A DNA stretch of 45,756 nucleotides, from NCBI GenBank assembly GCA_902790405.1, contig CADARW010000002.1, positions 1-45,756 on the forward strand, written 5' to 3'. A program made the translations under genes and the position numbers. The notes below the pieces were generated by a model. The model had not been told where the DNA came from. It worked only from the letters and a program-made list of their open reading frames with translations, and did not search any database. This document shows positions 30,440 to 38,529 of the stretch, piece by piece. How positions within the stretch are numbered: the first letter of the stretch is position 1; each line of letters begins with the position of its first letter. This DNA comes from an uncultured Bacteroidia bacterium (lineage in GTDB: Bacteria > Bacteroidota > Bacteroidia > Bacteroidales > ML635J-15).

Positions 30440-30447
30440 TATTTTTG
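30440..30447 (+). promoter_or_regulatory. -7 box for asnB
   Basis: TATTTTTG followed by C lies 15 bp before the MCGI start codon. It overlaps an upstream in-frame TTG at 30445, which is therefore not the start. Confidence 0.5.
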
Positions 30448-30462
30448 CGCAAATTTTTTGCC

Positions 30463-32316
30463 ATGTGCGGAATAACTGGATTCTACTCGATAAGGCACAA
30501 TGAATTTGTCTCGCAGGACGAACTCAAGGCAATGACCGACTGCATCGGACATCGTGGTCCCGACGCTCAAGGTCATTACTACAACGATTATGTCGGCCTC
30601 GGTCATCGTCGCCTGAGCATACTCGACTTGTCGTCGGATGCCAACCAGCCTATGGAATCGCATTCGATGAGGTACATTTGCGTATTCAACGGCGAAATAT
30701 ACAATTTCATGGATATTGCCGCCGAATTAAACATCGAACTCAAGACCAGTTGCGATACCGAGGTGGTGGTTGAGGCTTTCGCCGAGTGGGGAATTACTTT
30801 CATCAACAAGCTCAACGGAATATTCTCCATCTGCATATACGACAAGCAGGAGCGTGTGATGTATCTTTTTCGCGACCGACTCGGAATAAAGCCGCTGTTC
30901 TACTATTGGGACGGCGAAAATTTTGCCTTTTCGTCCGAAATAAAATCTTTGCTCAAGATAAGGAAAATAAGCGACAATCGCCAGCTTAACAACATAGCAA
31001 TCAGCGAATTCCTCAACTTAGGCTTTATTCCTGAACCCGATACCATCTATTCGGGCATAAAGAAATTCCCAAGCGGCGAAATCGGCATTATTTCCGAAAA
31101 AGGATTCCGTACCGAAACCTATTGGGACATCGAGGGAATAATCCGCCGAAACATAATAAACGACTACGATGAGGCAAAGTTGCGCATAAAGGAAACCCTG
31201 GAATCGTCTGTCAAGATGCAGCTTATGAGCGACGTACCCTATGGCACATTTCTTAGCGGCGGTATCGACTCGAGCCTTGTAACTGCTGTGGCATCGAAAG
31301 TTTGCAACGGAAAGCTCAATACATTTTCGATAGGCTTTGCCGACCGTGATCACGACGAGTCGGAATATGCTCAAAAAGTGGCCGAATATCTTGGCACCGA
31401 GCATCATAAATATATAGTTACCGAAAATGATGCCAAGGAACTGGTAGGCGACATGCTCGAATTCTACGATGAACCATTTGCCGATTCGTCGGCAATACCT
31501 ACAATGATGGTGTCGAGGCTTGCAAAGAGAGATGTCTCCATGGCTCTTTCGGGCGATGGTGGCGACGAACTTTTCCATGGCTATGGGGCATACATCTGGG
31601 CAAAACGTATGCACAACCTCGAACCTATAAAACAGATGATAGGTGATTTGTTAAGCATTTCGCCTTCAGATAGATACAAGCGAGCATCCTACATATTCAA
31701 GTACAAGAACAAGGAGCATCTAAAGAGCCATATTTTCTCGCAGGAACAGTATCTTTTCAGCGAACTGGAGCTTGCAAGGATTCTTAATGGCAATATATAT
31801 GTCGATACAGGTGTCGAGCAGGACTATTCCAATTATGTGCGCAAACTTACACCCGAGGAGGCACAGGCAATATTCGATATAAGGTATTACTTGAAAGACG
31901 ATCTGCTTGTAAAAGTTGACCGCGCTTCGATGAAGTATTCTCTCGAGGTTCGTGTGCCGCTTCTCGACCACAGGTTGGTTGAACTGGCTCTGAATATCAA
32001 TCCTAGATTCAAGATTTCCAACGGAGTGCAGAAATTTATCCTAAAAGACATACTTTACGATTATGTCCCGAAGGAATTCTTCGACAGGAAAAAGAGCGGC
32101 TTCTCAATTCCACTCGAACGCTGGCTACAGTCCGATTTGTCGTATCTAATCGACGACTATCTGAACAAAGATATAATATCGAGATACAATCTTGTGAACT
32201 TTTCGGAAGTACAGCGACTTATCAAGAAATTCCGCGCAGGTCATGGTTTCCTATACAATAGGATATGGGCGCTTATAGTGCTTCACAAGTTCATGGTCCA
32301 GAACGAGAAATGTTAA
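30463..32316 (+). CDS. asnB: Asparagine synthase (glutamine-hydrolysing)
   Basis: The enzyme makes asparagine from aspartate, ATP and glutamine. The start at 30463 gives MCGITGFYS, which puts Cys2 at the new N-terminus as the glutaminase nucleophile. IGHRGPDAQGHYYN, GHRRLSILDLS and VFNGEIYNF follow in the class II amidotransferase domain. The synthetase domain has the PP-loop FLSGGIDSSLVTAVA (about residues 263-277), SGDGGDELFHGYGAY and KVDRASMKYSLEVRVPLLDH. At 617 residues it is closer to the exosortase/polysaccharide-associated long AsnB group than to the 550-residue E. coli enzyme, so a role in amidating a cell-surface product is also possible. A bidirectional terminator containing a REP follows. 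Confidence 0.92.
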   Translation: MCGITGFYSIRHNEFVSQDELKAMTDCIGHRGPDAQGHYYNDYVGLGHRRLSILDLSSDANQPMESHSMRYICVFNGEIYNFMDIAAELNIELKTSCDTEVVVEAFAEWGITFINKLNGIFSICIYDKQERVMYLFRDRLGIKPLFYYWDGENFAFSSEIKSLLKIRKISDNRQLNNIAISEFLNLGFIPEPDTIYSGIKKFPSGEIGIISEKGFRTETYWDIEGIIRRNIINDYDEAKLRIKETLESSVKMQLMSDVPYGTFLSGGIDSSLVTAVASKVCNGKLNTFSIGFADRDHDESEYAQKVAEYLGTEHHKYIVTENDAKELVGDMLEFYDEPFADSSAIPTMMVSRLAKRDVSMALSGDGGDELFHGYGAYIWAKRMHNLEPIKQMIGDLLSISPSDRYKRASYIFKYKNKEHLKSHIFSQEQYLFSELELARILNGNIYVDTGVEQDYSNYVRKLTPEEAQAIFDIRYYLKDDLLVKVDRASMKYSLEVRVPLLDHRLVELALNINPRFKISNGVQKFILKDILYDYVPKEFFDRKKSGFSIPLERWLQSDLSYLIDDYLNKDIISRYNLVNFSEVQRLIKKFRAGHGFLYNRIWALIVLHKFMVQNEKC

Positions 32317-32567
32317 ACGCCGAACCTTGAAACGGCGCTAGCCAAAGAAACATAGAAACTGGCTTTTGCCCTTGAACGGTGAAGCCCTCAACGAAGTTAA
32401 CCTTTAGCTCAGCCTAAGCTAAACCCAGAAACAAAAAAGCGGAATGTCATGCTGAACTTGTTTCAGCATCTGATTCCGCTTTTTTAGAAACGCGAAGCAT
32501 TAAACGGCGTCAGCCATTGAAACACCGAAGGCATTGAAGCGGCGTAGCCATTCCAACGGCCTCAGCA
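32317..32567. repeat. Degenerate repeat region between asnB and DUF4476 gene
   Basis: The gap is filled with imperfect GC-containing units such as AACGCCGAACC, AAACGGCGCTAGCC, AAACGGCGTCAGCC, GAAGCGGCGTAGCC and GAAACACCGAAGGCATTGAA on both sides of the REP-bearing terminator. It resembles scattered short-unit repeat DNA and codes for nothing visible. Confidence 0.5.
32433..32485. terminator. Bidirectional terminator with nested REP repeat
   Basis: AAAAAAGCGGAAT (32433-32445) pairs with ATTCCGCTTTTTT (32473-32485), flanking an internal REP hairpin ATGCTGAA-CTTGT-TTCAGCAT (32449-32469). It lies between the convergent asnB and DUF4476 genes and has a T-run in both directions. The same layout recurs at 44367-44420. 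Confidence 0.8.
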
Positions 32568-33470
32568 CTAATATTTGCTTATGTATTCGTTCAGTTCGTC
32601 AACCGACGATGAGAAATCGAACACGTTGTTTACTATATAGTATTTGTTCTGGTCGTAGCAGAATTGGTAAGCGTATTTGAGGAATTCCAGTTTGGTGTGT
32701 TCAAAGTCGAAAAGACTTGCTATTTCGGCCAGTTGCCTTGCAGTCATCAGTTCCGAAGCAACAATCTGCTTTGCTATTGTAAGTTTTGTTTCCTCGAAAG
32801 TTGCATTCTTTATAGTAATCTTTGCATCTTCGAAATCGGCATCGGAACAAGGCATTACCACTGGTTCGGGTGCTGGTTCTGTGGTATGTTCAACAATTAT
32901 TACCTGCGTCGGTGGCTGTTGAGGAGGATATTGGTTGTTGTTATGTCCGTGCTGATGTGGATTACCCTGTGGCGGATATTGCTGGTGGTTATGATTGTGT
33001 TGGTCTCCATGCTGATGTTGCGGTGGATACTGCTGATTGTTGTAATTGTGCTGATTTCCATGTTGATGCTGTGGCGGGTACTGCTGATTGTTGCTGTAGT
33101 GACCATGCTGTTGCTGGTTTGCATCGTATGTTGCGTAGGCATGTATAGGTCGGTTGGTTGCATTAAATCTTATGCGACCGCTTCTTGAGTCGCTGCTGAG
33201 CAAATAGTTGTTTTGACCATGATGCAGACGCATTACTGTTGACATTTCCGAATGTCGGCGGTTGTCCATTACTATACGAATGTTGTAATCAAAATCGGGA
33301 TAAAGTCCGTTAATTTGTATCGAAGACTCGGGATTATGATTTTGTTGCTTGCCATTTATGTAAATCCAGAAGCGTTCGTGTCTATCGCTTTCAATTGCCA
33401 TGGATGTATACTGAGCAAATGAGTATGCGCTTGATAATACTATGAGTATGAATAAACAAAATCTTTTCAT
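32568..33470 (-). CDS. Secreted DUF4476 protein with His/Gln-rich repeats
   Basis: The 300-residue protein has a signal peptide (MKRFCLFILIVLSSAYSFAQ) and a first beta-rich domain (about residues 22-110). It then has a low-complexity region of about four units built on NNQQYPPQHQHGNQHN (about 120-185). It ends in a DUF4476 helical domain (CSDADFEDAKITIKNATFEE to DELNEYISKY). DUF4476 is found in many Bacteroidetes exported proteins of unknown role. The dense histidines could bind metal, which is only a suggestion. A tRNA-Cys gene lies upstream on the same strand. Confidence 0.82.
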   Translation of the reverse strand: MKRFCLFILIVLSSAYSFAQYTSMAIESDRHERFWIYINGKQQNHNPESSIQINGLYPDFDYNIRIVMDNRRHSEMSTVMRLHHGQNNYLLSSDSRSGRIRFNATNRPIHAYATYDANQQQHGHYSNNQQYPPQHQHGNQHNYNNQQYPPQHQHGDQHNHNHQQYPPQGNPHQHGHNNNQYPPQQPPTQVIIVEHTTEPAPEPVVMPCSDADFEDAKITIKNATFEETKLTIAKQIVASELMTARQLAEIASLFDFEHTKLEFLKYAYQFCYDQNKYYIVNNVFDFSSSVDELNEYISKY

Positions 33471-33524
33471 TGTGTTTAAATTTTAAATTTCTGGGTGCTA
33501 AAATAATTATATTTTTTTGATAAA

Positions 33525-33558
33525 CAAAAAAAGACACCCGATATGGATGTCTTTTTTG
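33525..33558 (-). terminator. Terminator of tRNA-Cys
   Basis: Read on the minus strand, AAAAAAGACATCC pairs with GGGTGTCTTTTTTT around ATATC, a short GC stem with a T-tract, just downstream of the tRNA 3' end. It can also work in the other direction. Confidence 0.8.
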
Positions 33559-33561
33559 TTG

Positions 33562-33632
33562 AGGTACCTTGCAGAATCGAACTGCAGTACCCAGTTTTGC
33601 AGACTGGTGCCTCACCACTCGGCCAAGGTACC
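33562..33632 (-). tRNA. tRNA-Cys (anticodon GCA)
   Basis: The minus strand starts GGTACCTTGGCCGAGTGG and folds into a complete cloverleaf. The acceptor stem GGTACCT pairs with AGGTACC, with discriminator T. The anticodon arm is CCAGT-CTGCAAA-ACTGG, with GCA reading Cys codons, and the T arm is TGCAG-TTCGATT-CTGCA. The CCA end is not encoded. Confidence 0.95.
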
Positions 33633-33643
33633 TTAAGTGGGTG

Positions 33644-33675
33644 CAAAGGTAGTGCATTTTATTTACCCTGCAAAA
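33644..33675 (-). promoter_or_regulatory. Promoter of tRNA-Cys
   Basis: The minus strand reads TTTTG, a 19-bp spacer and TACCTTTG followed by C, a near-perfect consensus. The -7 box is 11 bp before the tRNA 5' end. Confidence 0.7.
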
Positions 33676-33847
33676 TTTTTTCCTTGTTTTTTAGAATTTT
33701 AGTCATACAATCCTCGCAAAGGCAGTCGAAGTATTTGCTTCTCAGGTAGTTGGCAACATCTTCGGGAATGGTGATGCGTGTACACCAGCAGTTTTCACTC
33801 TGCGAACATTCGAATGTCTTGTTGCATTCGGGACAAGTTTTCTGCAT
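33659..33847 (-). CDS. Cysteine-rich CWC family protein
   Basis: This 62-residue protein carries the CWC pattern CPECNKTFECSQSENCWCTR followed by CLCEDCMTKIL, giving eight cysteines and a probable zinc site. The family is small, widespread and of unknown function. The C-terminal coding region overlaps the -33 and -7 elements of tRNA-Cys (33644-33675). Ferredoxin is the next gene upstream on the same strand. Confidence 0.85.
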   Translation of the reverse strand: MQKTCPECNKTFECSQSENCWCTRITIPEDVANYLRSKYFDCLCEDCMTKILKNKEKILQGK

Positions 33848-33957
33848 AAAAATTTAGTTTAATATTATTCTTTAGGAGATTCCGCATAGTCGAACATTAC
33901 AACGCTCTCCGTTTCGTATCGCGTGTATGTTCTGACTTGTGGAATGACCAGTGGATT

Positions 33958-33988
33958 CAAAAAAATAGGTTGCCAATCGGCAACCTAT
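33958..33988 (-). terminator. Terminator of the ferredoxin gene
   Basis: ATAGGTTGCC (33965-33974) and GGCAACCTAT (33979-33988) form a perfect 10-bp stem with an AATC loop. On the minus strand it is followed by a T-tract, 22 bp after the ferredoxin stop. Confidence 0.85.
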
Positions 33989-34009
33989 CAATCTTTTTTC
34001 AGACTGCTA

Positions 34010-34177
34010 TTATTCCTCTGAAATTGCGCCAGTTGGGCATGCACCTGCGCAAGTACCGCAAGAGATGCATTCGTTTGCGTCGATTACATAAGGAGTTCCT
34101 TCTTTGATAGCGCCTACTGGGCATTCGCCAGCGCAAGTACCGCAAGATACGCAGTCGTTACTGATTTTATAAGCCAT
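34010..34177 (-). CDS. 2[4Fe-4S] ferredoxin
   Basis: The 55-residue protein (start MAYKISNDCVSCGTCAGECP) has two clostridial-type cluster motifs, CVSCGTCAGECPVGAI and CISCGTCAGACPTGAI, each CxxCxxCxxxCP. It is a low-potential electron carrier for anaerobic enzymes such as pyruvate:ferredoxin oxidoreductase. It has its own promoter at 34222 and its own terminator, so it forms a single-gene unit. High use of preferred codons suggests strong expression. Confidence 0.96.
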   Translation of the reverse strand: MAYKISNDCVSCGTCAGECPVGAIKEGTPYVIDANECISCGTCAGACPTGAISEE

Positions 34178-34221
34178 TTCTTTAAAATTTAAATATTAAT
34201 TAATACTGAAAATTTCGCTGG

Positions 34222-34250
34222 CAAAGGTAGTTAATTTTTTTCAACTCCAA
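34222..34250 (-). promoter_or_regulatory. Promoter of the ferredoxin gene
   Basis: The minus strand reads TTG, an 18-bp spacer, then TACCTTTG followed by C, about 45 bp before the start codon. Confidence 0.65.
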
Positions 34251-34282
34251 CAAAACATTTTAGCATATTATTCGTTATGGTT

Positions 34283-34311
34283 TTTGGATTCGCTTTTATG
34301 TTGTAATTTTG
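34283..34311 (+). promoter_or_regulatory. Promoter of the flippase gene
   Basis: TTTG (34283-34286), 17 bp, then TAATTTTG (34304-34311) followed by C, 15 bp before the ATG at 34327. The spacing is slightly short. Confidence 0.5.
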
Positions 34312-34326
34312 CGCTTCGTTACAAGG

Positions 34327-35787
34327 ATGAAGAGAAATTTTGTAATAAACCTATGTTTCCTTCTCTTCCTCAATATCCTAGTAAAACCTTTCTGGATATT
34401 CGGGGTTGAGCGTTCGGTGCAGAACATTGTCGGCGCCGAGGAGTTCGGCATATATTTTTCACTGCTTAACTTCTCGCTGCTGCTCAACATCATCCTCGAC
34501 ATGGGCATTACCAATTTCAACAACCGCAACATTGCCCAGAACCGCAACCTGCTCGACAAAAGTCTTTCCAACCTATTGGCACTCAGACTTGTGCTGGCTG
34601 TGGTTTATATAGCAATATCGTTGATTATCGCCCTATGTCTCGGCTACGAACTGCGCCAGATGAAAATTCTTGGCATATTGGTTGTCAACCAGTTCCTGCA
34701 GTCGATGACTCTTTACCTGCGCTCCAATGTAAGCGGTATGCAGATGTTCAAGACCGACAGCATGCTTTCGGTGCTCGACCGTCTGCTGATGATAATTTTC
34801 TGCAGCATATTAGTCTGGGGACATGTTACCGATACTCCTATAAAAATAGAGTGGTTTGTGCTTACGCAGACGGCCGCATATTTCATCACCGCCCTTGTGG
34901 CATTCCTTATCGTCTTCAGCAAGACAAAACACTTCCGCCTCAACTTCCAGATGAAATATTTCATCGCCTTCATAAAGCAGAGTTTCCCGTATGCGTTGCT
35001 CATTCTTCTTATGGCGTTCTACAATCGCATCGACTCTGTTATGCTCGAGCGAATGCTTCCAGATGGTAAGGAACAGGCTGGAATCTACGCACAGGCGTTC
35101 CGAATCTTGGAAGCCGCTTCGATGTTCGCCTACCTATTCTCGGTGTTGCTACTGCCGATGTTTGCACGCATGATAAAGCAGAAGCAGAATGTTGAAGGTC
35201 TGTGCAAGACGGCTTTTGTGCTGATTTTTGTGCCGGCTATCGTCCTTATGAGCGTCTGCCTTTTCTTCAACCGCGAAATTATGGGACTTATGTACTTCGA
35301 GCATATTGAGACTAGTTCCATTGTGCTGTCGATACTGATGGTAGGCTTCGTCGGAATCTGCATAACCTACATTTTCGGCACTCTGCTGACCTCAAACGGC
35401 AGTCTCAAATACTTGAACATTATGGCAGCCTGCGGAATGGTGCTCAACATCATACTGAATTTCATTCTCATACCTCACTACGGCGTAATCGGTGCGGCAA
35501 TTTCGAGCATGGTAACTCAGCTTGCAACCGGACTTTGCCAGTACATCATAGCTTTCCGTTTGTTCAAGTTCAATTTCAACCTGAAGTTTACGATTGTAAC
35601 GATACTCTTCGTAATAATATCAGTAGCAGCTAGTTATTTTGCAACAATGATTGACTACAACCGTTGGGTTGTGGTGTGTGGTGCTGCTGTGGTTTGCGTA
35701 CTTGTGGCTGTTGCACTTCGCGTGCTTGACTTGCGCTCGGCATTAGGTATGATAAAGGAAAGTCTGGCAAAAAAGAGAGAGCAGTAG
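34327..35787 (+). CDS. Oligosaccharide flippase / polysaccharide biosynthesis membrane protein
   Basis: The 486-residue protein has about 12-14 hydrophobic segments and the Wzx/MATE-type flippase layout, starting MKRNFVINLCFLLFLNILVK. Next comes GAEEFGIYFSLLNFSLLLNI, with later RIDSVMLERMLPDGKEQAGIYAQAFRILEAA and PHYGVIGAAISSMVTQLATG. Members move lipid-linked sugars across the inner membrane for O-antigen, capsule or related polymers. The start at 34327 follows the -7 box; the frame's earlier ATG is upstream of it. A glycosyltransferase gene converges on it 4 bp away, consistent with a surface-glycan function. Confidence 0.88.
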   Translation: MKRNFVINLCFLLFLNILVKPFWIFGVERSVQNIVGAEEFGIYFSLLNFSLLLNIILDMGITNFNNRNIAQNRNLLDKSLSNLLALRLVLAVVYIAISLIIALCLGYELRQMKILGILVVNQFLQSMTLYLRSNVSGMQMFKTDSMLSVLDRLLMIIFCSILVWGHVTDTPIKIEWFVLTQTAAYFITALVAFLIVFSKTKHFRLNFQMKYFIAFIKQSFPYALLILLMAFYNRIDSVMLERMLPDGKEQAGIYAQAFRILEAASMFAYLFSVLLLPMFARMIKQKQNVEGLCKTAFVLIFVPAIVLMSVCLFFNREIMGLMYFEHIETSSIVLSILMVGFVGICITYIFGTLLTSNGSLKYLNIMAACGMVLNIILNFILIPHYGVIGAAISSMVTQLATGLCQYIIAFRLFKFNFNLKFTIVTILFVIISVAASYFATMIDYNRWVVVCGAAVVCVLVAVALRVLDLRSALGMIKESLAKKREQ

Positions 35788-35790
35788 AAA

Positions 35791-36816
35791 TTACTTTCCA
35801 AATATCTCCTTCGAAGTTTTCTTTTTGCCCATAAAATGCTTGAAAACTATGCTTCCGCAGTACATTCCGGTGATTTGCGATGAGGCTTTGCGAGTTACGG
35901 GCAGACGTTTTTTCTTCATCTTGCGCTTATTCTTCAGAAATGCTCCGTAGGCGCGGAAAACGGCATGACATTCCTTGAAATTGCCTTGGAAAATCATCCT
36001 CACCGCGGCAACCACATCAAGGAAAAAACGTACAAAGAGCACCCAGCCGATTTCGTTGTTTGGCAGGTTCTTTACAATAAGGTAAAGGTTGTTGCGGAAG
36101 TTTAGGAAGGTCTTGAACGGATTGGATTTTGGCAATGCACCGCCACCTACATGGTATATTTCCGATTTTGGCTCACACACAACGCGGTAGCCAGAATTTT
36201 GTACCCGCCAGCAAAGGTCTATTTCTTCTTGATGTGCAAAGAAATCGTCGTCGAAACCACCAACTTCAAAGAAAAGCTTGGCACGTATAAACAATGCTGC
36301 ACCGCTTATCCAGAGGCAGTCCTCGCGTGTGTCGTGCTGACCATTGTCGGTTTCGAGGTATTCGAAAAGCCTACCACGGCAGAACGGATAGCCGTATTTG
36401 TCGATGTAGCCGCCAGCAGCACCTGCGTATTCAAACTTGTCGCGGTTGTTGTAGTCGATGAGCTTTGGTCCGCACACGCCTATGGTTTGATCGCTGTCCA
36501 TAAGTTCCACAAGCGGTGTAATCCAGTCCTTGCCGACTTCGACATCGGAATTGAGCAGCATAAAGTATTCGGCTTCAATTTCCTTCAGACCACGATTGTA
36601 GCCACCAGCAAAACCGTAGTTTTTGTCGAGTTTTACAAGCTGTATCTGCGAGAAATGTTCGGCAAGAAAAGCTAGCGAGCCATCGGTAGACCCATTGTCA
36701 ATAATGCAGATGCGTGCTAGGTCGGGATTGGTGTTCTCGACAAGCGTAGGCAGAAACTGACGGAGAAATTTTTCACCGTTCCAGTTCAATATTACGATTG
36801 CTGTACGTGCTGGCAT
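35791..36816 (-). CDS. Family 2 glycosyltransferase (rhamnosyltransferase-like)
   Basis: The 341-residue protein starts with a GT-A fold: AIVILNWNGEKFLRQFLPTL, CIIDNGSTDGSLAFL, DKNYGFAGGYNRGL, and LNSDVEVGKDWITPLVELMD, with the metal-binding DVE in the DxD position. IDLCWRVQNSGYRVV follows. This pattern matches GT2 enzymes annotated as rhamnosyltransferases and their relatives. A C-terminal basic region (KNKRKMKKKRLPVTRKA) may contact the membrane. Sugar and acceptor are unknown. The -7 box at 36837-36844 is partly inside the terminator of the neighbouring operon. Confidence 0.9.
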   Translation of the reverse strand: MPARTAIVILNWNGEKFLRQFLPTLVENTNPDLARICIIDNGSTDGSLAFLAEHFSQIQLVKLDKNYGFAGGYNRGLKEIEAEYFMLLNSDVEVGKDWITPLVELMDSDQTIGVCGPKLIDYNNRDKFEYAGAAGGYIDKYGYPFCRGRLFEYLETDNGQHDTREDCLWISGAALFIRAKLFFEVGGFDDDFFAHQEEIDLCWRVQNSGYRVVCEPKSEIYHVGGGALPKSNPFKTFLNFRNNLYLIVKNLPNNEIGWVLFVRFFLDVVAAVRMIFQGNFKECHAVFRAYGAFLKNKRKMKKKRLPVTRKASSQITGMYCGSIVFKHFMGKKKTSKEIFGK

Positions 36817-36836
36817 CTGTCATTAAAATCGAGTCG

Positions 36837-36844
36837 CAAATATA
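36837..36844 (-). promoter_or_regulatory. -7 box for the GT2 gene
   Basis: The minus strand reads TATATTTG followed by C with TTTG 18 bp upstream. The upstream half overlaps the terminator of the ECF sigma operon. Confidence 0.5.
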
Positions 36845-36846
36845 AT

Positions 36847-36880
36847 AAAAAAATGCCCACCGCAAACGATGGGCATTTTA
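36847..36880 (-). terminator. Terminator of the ECF sigma operon
   Basis: On the minus strand AAAATGCCCA pairs with TGGGCATTTTTTT (loop of 10 bases with slight mismatch), 15-50 bp after the stop of the membrane protein. Confidence 0.85.
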
Positions 36881-36894
36881 TATTGATATTACTG

Positions 36895-37845
36895 TTATGC
36901 TTTGCGTCGCTTGACGAAATAACTTATAGTAGCGCTTGCAAGCAATATTCCCGATACGGTAAAAAGCACCTCGGAGAATGGCCAGTGGCTTATCAGAAAA
37001 TGTATGCTTAGAAGTAAAAATATTACAAATAAGGCACCCAGGGCCGCTAGAATCTTTGGTGTTCCATTATGTGCAAGCATACTCGCAATGACAATTACCA
37101 AAACGACCGACATCAATGTTCCAGCAATTACAATCAGGCTGCCAAATGGAATGTGGAATATCTTGAATATAAGCCCAATCAGGTATATGCAAAGTGTTAT
37201 TATTCCAAATGCCAGAACCTTGCGGTTAAGTATAAGCGGTTGCTTCTCTATCTGATTGATTATCATGCTTGTCTTGCTTAAATTACGCATCTTATATACG
37301 ATGTACCCGACAATCAGTAGAAATACAGGCAAACCAATAAATAATGCACGCTGTTTTATGCTGCGGCAATATTCTTCATTTGCAAAATAAGAGTCCATGT
37401 TCATAATAAGCAAGATTATCCAGAGGACAAGCAGAATGGAAGCCGCTAGATAGAAGAATATATAGTTGCGCTGCATTCGTCTCGTTTCCTTTGCAAAGGT
37501 AAGTATGTCGTTGTCTGTCTTTACTTTGTTTATAAAGTTGCCATAAAGATTAAGTTCAACTATCAACGATGCTATCAATATCAGTGCAAGACTGACGCTT
37601 ATCCATGGCGACAACCGCATTGCAGATTGTAATACGTATATGCTTATAACAGTTCCAATTAGGTAACTTGCTGCGATAAAAATCCTTTTCCGTCTGAAAC
37701 GTGCGGTTTGTTTATCTATTTCCTCTTCAAAAGGCTTGTTGTTTACAATGTCGCGCTTCGAAAATTTTTCCTGCATTTTATCGTATTGCATTTTGGTTTC
37801 TTCCAATGGATTTTTTGCTCCCGAGTTTTCTTTTTTTGTTTCCAT
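36895..37845 (-). CDS. Multi-pass membrane protein cotranscribed with an ECF sigma factor
   Basis: The 316-residue protein has a charged cytoplasmic N-terminus of about 50 residues (EETKMQYDKMQEKFSKRDIV). About eight predicted membrane segments follow, for example near residues 54-70, 78-95, 130-150, 168-186, 207-228, 232-257, 263-280 and 288-305. I recognise no family. It begins 7 bp after the stop of the sigma factor, so the two are cotranscribed. A membrane protein next to an ECF sigma can act as its anti-sigma or sensor, but no zinc anti-sigma motif is seen, so that role is only suggested by position. Confidence 0.75.
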   Translation of the reverse strand: METKKENSGAKNPLEETKMQYDKMQEKFSKRDIVNNKPFEEEIDKQTARFRRKRIFIAASYLIGTVISIYVLQSAMRLSPWISVSLALILIASLIVELNLYGNFINKVKTDNDILTFAKETRRMQRNYIFFYLAASILLVLWIILLIMNMDSYFANEEYCRSIKQRALFIGLPVFLLIVGYIVYKMRNLSKTSMIINQIEKQPLILNRKVLAFGIITLCIYLIGLIFKIFHIPFGSLIVIAGTLMSVVLVIVIASMLAHNGTPKILAALGALFVIFLLLSIHFLISHWPFSEVLFTVSGILLASATISYFVKRRKA

Positions 37846-37852
37846 ACCTCAA

Positions 37853-38338
37853 TTATTTATTATTAGCCATTTTTATAAGTTTTTCCTTTATGCGAACCAA
37901 GCGAACACCGACATTCTGCGACGAAATGCCAATTATGCTGGCAATTTCGTCGTAGGACAAGTCTTCGAGCCACAACATCACCAATGCTCTGTCGGCCATA
38001 TCAAGGCGAAGAATCCGCTCGTGAAGTTCCGAAAAGCGAGCGTCCGAAGAGTTTGCTTCATCGTAAGGATTTATGTCCATGGTAAGCGGTAGAGTCTGGG
38101 GGCATCTGCCTTTTAGCGCTTTTTCGTTCAGTGCCGTATTAAGTGCTATCCTATACACCCAGGTATTCATGTTGCTTCGTTCTTCAAATCCTTCCATTCC
38201 GTTCCAGATTCGTATCAGAATCTCTTGGAAAAGATCCTCGACATCTTCCTTCTGACTGGTAAAGAGATAGCATACCGTGTATATTGTACGCTTGTGTTCC
38301 CGCACCAGATTGATAAATTTTGATTCTTTATTATCCAT
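37853..38338 (-). CDS. ECF-type RNA polymerase sigma factor
   Basis: The 161-residue protein has the sigma-2 region (FINLVREHKRTIYTVCYLFT with DLFQEILIRIWNGMEGFEER and TWVYRIALNTALN) and a sigma-4 helix-turn-helix (ADRALVMLWLEDLSYDEIAS followed by IIGISSQNVGVRLVRIKEKL). Sequence and size fit extracytoplasmic-function sigma factors, which redirect RNA polymerase to a small regulon. It heads a two-gene operon with the membrane protein downstream. No -7 box of the housekeeping type is clear in its upstream gap, so it may be self-activated. Confidence 0.92.
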   Translation of the reverse strand: MDNKESKFINLVREHKRTIYTVCYLFTSQKEDVEDLFQEILIRIWNGMEGFEERSNMNTWVYRIALNTALNEKALKGRCPQTLPLTMDINPYDEANSSDARFSELHERILRLDMADRALVMLWLEDLSYDEIASIIGISSQNVGVRLVRIKEKLIKMANNK

Positions 38339-38473
38339 TATTTCTGCGTTTTGCTTCCATATTAGACAGGGAATTGTCCTTTTTATTACATCAAAACATG
38401 TATTTTTTTTACAAAAATGTGTAAAATATGAAAAATGACTAATAATTAATTTGTTTTCAGGTTGTTACAATAT

Positions 38474-38507
38474 AAAAAAGCGGAAATCCAAAGACTGAAT
38501 TTCCGCT
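38474..38507 (-). terminator. Terminator of the speB-dhs operon
   Basis: On the minus strand AGCGGAAAT pairs with ATTTCCGCT followed by six T residues, about 25 bp after the deoxyhypusine synthase-like stop. Confidence 0.88.
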
Positions 38508-38529
38508 GCATATTTACTAATTGATACAA

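Noticed and set aside
33865-33960. An open frame of 32 codons on the minus strand ending DYAESPKE just upstream of the CWC gene
   Set aside because: It has no ATG before its last ten codons, starts inside the ferredoxin terminator, and shows no recognised family. It may be chance.
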